Assembly (NCBI GenBank): GCA_947632605.1
Contig: CANRPX010000002.1
Location: 62,001 to 126,000 of the forward strand
Reading direction: 5' to 3'
DNA from: an uncultured Clostridia bacterium
Lineage (GTDB): Bacteria > Bacillota > Clostridia > TANB77 > CAG-508
DNA: 64,000 nt
Shown: positions 61,982-64,000 of the stretch, piece after piece
Layout: every line of letters starts with the position of its first letter
How positions within the stretch are numbered: the first letter of the stretch is position 1
Position numbers and translations under genes: made by a program
The notes under the pieces: generated by a model
What the model was told of the DNA's origin: nothing
Databases searched by the model: none
The model's input: only the letters and a program-made list of their open reading frames with translations

Positions 61982-62635
61982 ATGGCTAGAATGAAAACAT
62001 TTCTATTATATGCCTTGGGAATTATAGGATTCATTTTTCTATCTAACGTATTAGAAGATGGCTTAATAGATGCAATGTACGTTAGAATGACTGGTTCTAT
62101 AGATACATCTGGATATGGAATTTCAATTGATGAAGTTTCAGCAAGAGCTACTAATATGAATGGTAATATGAAAATAAGAATAACCAATAACTCAGAAACA
62201 TATAATAAACTTTATTTAAAAATAGATTTATATAGCAAAAGAGGTTTGTTAGCTACTACTAAATATGTTGAAATAAATGATTTGAAAGTAGGAGACAGTA
62301 AAGAATATCAAATTAAATTAAAAGGTAGTGAACTTAGAAAATATAATGTATCAATTATTCATGAAAATCTTGTACCTGATAGAAGCAATATAATAAGTAT
62401 TTTTGGTTGGGAAATTGATTTAACCAATGTATTTGGTATGGACTTATCTAATGCAACTTTATTTGGTGTAAAACTAACAGACTTATTTAGTGTAGATAGT
62501 GTAAAAACAGCTGGTGGTAATGCTTGGAACTGGACACTTCGTATCTTACGTTCTATACCTTGGTGGGGATATGCTATTGCTACTGGAATTGTTATTTGGA
62601 ATTTACCTGCTGGATATTTATTTGGAATTTTGTAA
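61982..62635 (+). CDS. Membrane protein with central beta-sandwich-like domain, unknown
   Basis: The 217-residue product has N-terminal (about 5-22) and C-terminal (about 192-214, with PWWGYAIATGIVIWNLPAG) membrane spans, and between them an extracytoplasmic region with MKIRITNNSETYNKLYLKIDLYSK and VGDSKEYQIKLKGSEL, a pattern like FxLYD or Ig-like beta-sandwich domains. I recognise no named family. It has its own promoter and a terminator at 62644. Confidence 0.65.
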   Translation: MARMKTFLLYALGIIGFIFLSNVLEDGLIDAMYVRMTGSIDTSGYGISIDEVSARATNMNGNMKIRITNNSETYNKLYLKIDLYSKRGLLATTKYVEINDLKVGDSKEYQIKLKGSELRKYNVSIIHENLVPDRSNIISIFGWEIDLTNVFGMDLSNATLFGVKLTDLFSVDSVKTAGGNAWNWTLRILRSIPWWGYAIATGIVIWNLPAGYLFGIL

Positions 62636-62643
62636 AAATAAAG

Positions 62644-62675
62644 AAAAAACGTTACATGATTGTAACGTTTTTTTT
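62644..62675 (+). terminator. Terminator after the gene at 61982
   Basis: AAAAAACGTTAC (62644-62655) pairs with GTAACGTTTTTT (62662-62673), followed by more T. Confidence 0.93.
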
Positions 62676-62676
62676 A

Positions 62677-62705
62677 TTGTTTAAAAATAGCAATTAGTAT
62701 ATAAT
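62677..62705 (+). promoter_or_regulatory. Sigma-A promoter for the transketolase genes
   Basis: TTGTTT (62677-62682) and TATAAT (62700-62705) are 17 bp apart, just after the previous terminator. Confidence 0.65.
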
Positions 62706-62740
62706 AAATTGGAATAAAATATATAATAAGGAGTTTTTAT

Positions 62741-63562
62741 ATGTTAGATTCTTTAGAGTTAAAAAATTTACAAGAAAAGGCTAAGAGTATTAGAAGAAAT
62801 ATTGTGGAAATGGTTTATTCTGCAGTTTCTGGACATCCAGGAGGATCACTATCTATTGCTGATGTTTTAACAGTTTTATATTTTCATGAAATGAATATTA
62901 ATGTAAACAATCCAAAAGATGAAAATAGGGATAGATTAGTATTATCAAAAGGTCATTGTTCACCAGCACTATACTCAGTTTTAGCAGAAAAAGGATTTTT
63001 TCCAAAAGAGGATTTAAATACATTTAGAAAAATAAATAGTTATCTTCAAGGTCATCCAGATATGAAGAAAATTCCTGGTGTTGATATGACTTCAGGATCT
63101 TTAGGACAGGGATTATCTGTTGCAAATGGTATGGCAATAGCAGGAAAATTAGATAATAAAGATTATAGAGTTTATTGCATAATGGGTGATGGAGAAATAG
63201 AAGAAGGGCAGATTTGGGAAGCAGCAATGACTTCTAGCAAATATAAATTAGATAATCTTTGTGCTATTGTAGATAATAATAATCTTCAAATAGATGGAAA
63301 AATAGAAGATGTTATGAGTCCATATCCAATAAATAAGAAATTTGAAAGTTTTGGATTTAATGTTATAGAAATTGATGGACATAATTTTGAAGAAATAATA
63401 AATGCTTTTGAAAAATCTAAAAATGTTAAAGAAAAACCAACAGTTATAATAGCAAAAACTACAAAAGGAAAAGGTGTATCATATATGGAAAATCAAGCAG
63501 GATGGCATGGTAAAGCACCTAATGAAGAAGAATATAAATTAGCTTTAGAAGAATTAAAATAA
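62741..63562 (+). CDS. Transketolase, N-terminal (TPP-binding) subunit
   Basis: The 273-residue protein is the first half of a split transketolase: GHPGGSLSIADVLTVLYFHEM, LSKGHCSPALYSVL, TSGSLGQGLSVANGMAIA and the thiamine diphosphate motif GDGEIEEGQIWEAAM...NNNLQIDG. AAGGAG precedes the ATG. It transfers two-carbon units in the non-oxidative pentose phosphate pathway together with the next gene, which begins 36 bp downstream. Confidence 0.96.
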   Translation: MLDSLELKNLQEKAKSIRRNIVEMVYSAVSGHPGGSLSIADVLTVLYFHEMNINVNNPKDENRDRLVLSKGHCSPALYSVLAEKGFFPKEDLNTFRKINSYLQGHPDMKKIPGVDMTSGSLGQGLSVANGMAIAGKLDNKDYRVYCIMGDGEIEEGQIWEAAMTSSKYKLDNLCAIVDNNNLQIDGKIEDVMSPYPINKKFESFGFNVIEIDGHNFEEIINAFEKSKNVKEKPTVIIAKTTKGKGVSYMENQAGWHGKAPNEEEYKLALEELK

Positions 63563-63598
63563 AATTATAATTTAAATTTTAAAATTAGGAGAAAATAT

Positions 63599-64000
63599 AT
63601 GAATTTTGAAAATAAAAAAGCTACTAGACAAAGCTATGGAGAAGCTTTAGTAGAACTTGGAAAAGAAAATAAAAATGTTGTAGTTTTAGATGCTGATTTG
63701 GCAGGAGCAACAAAAACAAATATGTTTTTAAAAGAATTTCCAGATAGATTTTTTGATATAGGAATAGCAGAACAAGATATGATAGCTACTGCTGCTGGAC
63801 TTTCTACTTGTGGAAAAATTCCTTTTGCTAGTACATTTGCTGTTTTTGCAACTGGAAGAGTTTATGATCAAATTAGAAATAGTATATGTTATCCAAATTT
63901 AAATGTAAAAATTTGTGCAACACATTGTGGAATAAGTGTTGGAGAAGATGGTGCTACACATCAAATGCTTGAAGATATTAATTTGATGAGAGGACTTCCA
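63599..64000 (+). CDS. Transketolase, C-terminal subunit (partial)
   Basis: The ORF starts at ATG 63599 with AGGAG upstream and runs off the right edge after 134 codons. It contains [31 protein letters not shown], the conserved DIGIAEQDM with the Glu that activates thiamine diphosphate in the partner, and [16 protein letters not shown]. This matches the pyrimidine-binding half of transketolase and completes the split enzyme with the gene at 62741. Confidence 0.95.
   Translation, partial: MNFENKKATRQSYGEALVELGKENKNVVVLDADLAGATKTNMFLKEFPDRFFDIGIAEQDMIATAAGLSTCGKIPFASTFAVFATGRVYDQIRNSICYPNLNVKICATHCGISVGEDGATHQMLEDINLMRGLP

Noticed and set aside
1-64000. tRNA, rRNA or CRISPR features
   Set aside because: I saw no cloverleaf-like segments, rRNA-like sequence or regularly spaced direct repeats in either strand.

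Overview
The window is very AT-rich, has strong AGGAGG-type ribosome binding sites, and carries many endospore genes: yqfC, yqfD, an alpha/beta small acid-soluble spore protein, spoVG and spoIVB. This points to an uncultured, endospore-forming, low-GC member of the Clostridia, probably from the gut. I cannot name the species from sequence alone.

Layout. (1) 1-14.5 kb is a cell-surface block: three TasA/camelysin-like proteins, a giant adhesin of about 2988 residues with some 27 YGGG-type repeats (split by a +1 frameshift), a SipW-type signal peptidase, a DUF4116 repeat protein and two unknown proteins. (2) 14.6-23.1 kb is the conserved sporulation, ribosome and repair block yqfC-yqfD-unknown-ybeY-dgkA-yerB-era-yqzL-recO, followed by hpf, a spore protein gene and a Cof-type phosphatase. 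PhoH, expected between yqfD and ybeY, is replaced by an unknown gene. (3) 23.3-36.6 kb is a complete-looking Tad-like pilus locus adapted to a Gram-positive cell: CpaB-like, two degenerate CpaE-like proteins, CpaF ATPase (split by a +1 frameshift), a fused TadB/TadC platform, then seven single-span proteins, three of which begin M-E-N-[TA]-[AS]-K-A-L. No secretin or prepilin peptidase is present. (4) 36.6-41.9 kb is an accessory insert between the last pilus gene and spoIVB. It is flanked by 191-bp direct repeats and holds a broken spoIVB copy, an XRE regulator, a Spo0A-like orphan regulator without its phospho-acceptor Asp, an ECF sigma factor with a membrane partner, a foreign SH3-domain secreted protein and a decayed serine recombinase. 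(5) 41.9-64 kb holds spoIVB, an FGE-like protein, a GT-C-like membrane protein, murC, spoVG, envelope proteins, a T-box-controlled pheST operon, a GH25 lysozyme with zinc-ribbon-like repeats, addA and a split transketolase that runs off the end.

The strongest unexpected signal is that the two frameshifted genes, the giant adhesin and the pilus ATPase, break at the same nine bases, CGGAAAAAC, with the rare codon CGG in frame. A +1 step to GGA restores both proteins, and in CpaF it restores the Walker A motif. By my reading, CGG occurs in frame only once more in the window, in the foreign SH3 gene. This could be programmed or starvation-linked +1 frameshifting at a hungry or unassigned codon, or a shared sequencing artefact. 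The second is the Tad-like system itself, with its family of pilin-like proteins that lack a recognisable leader peptide.
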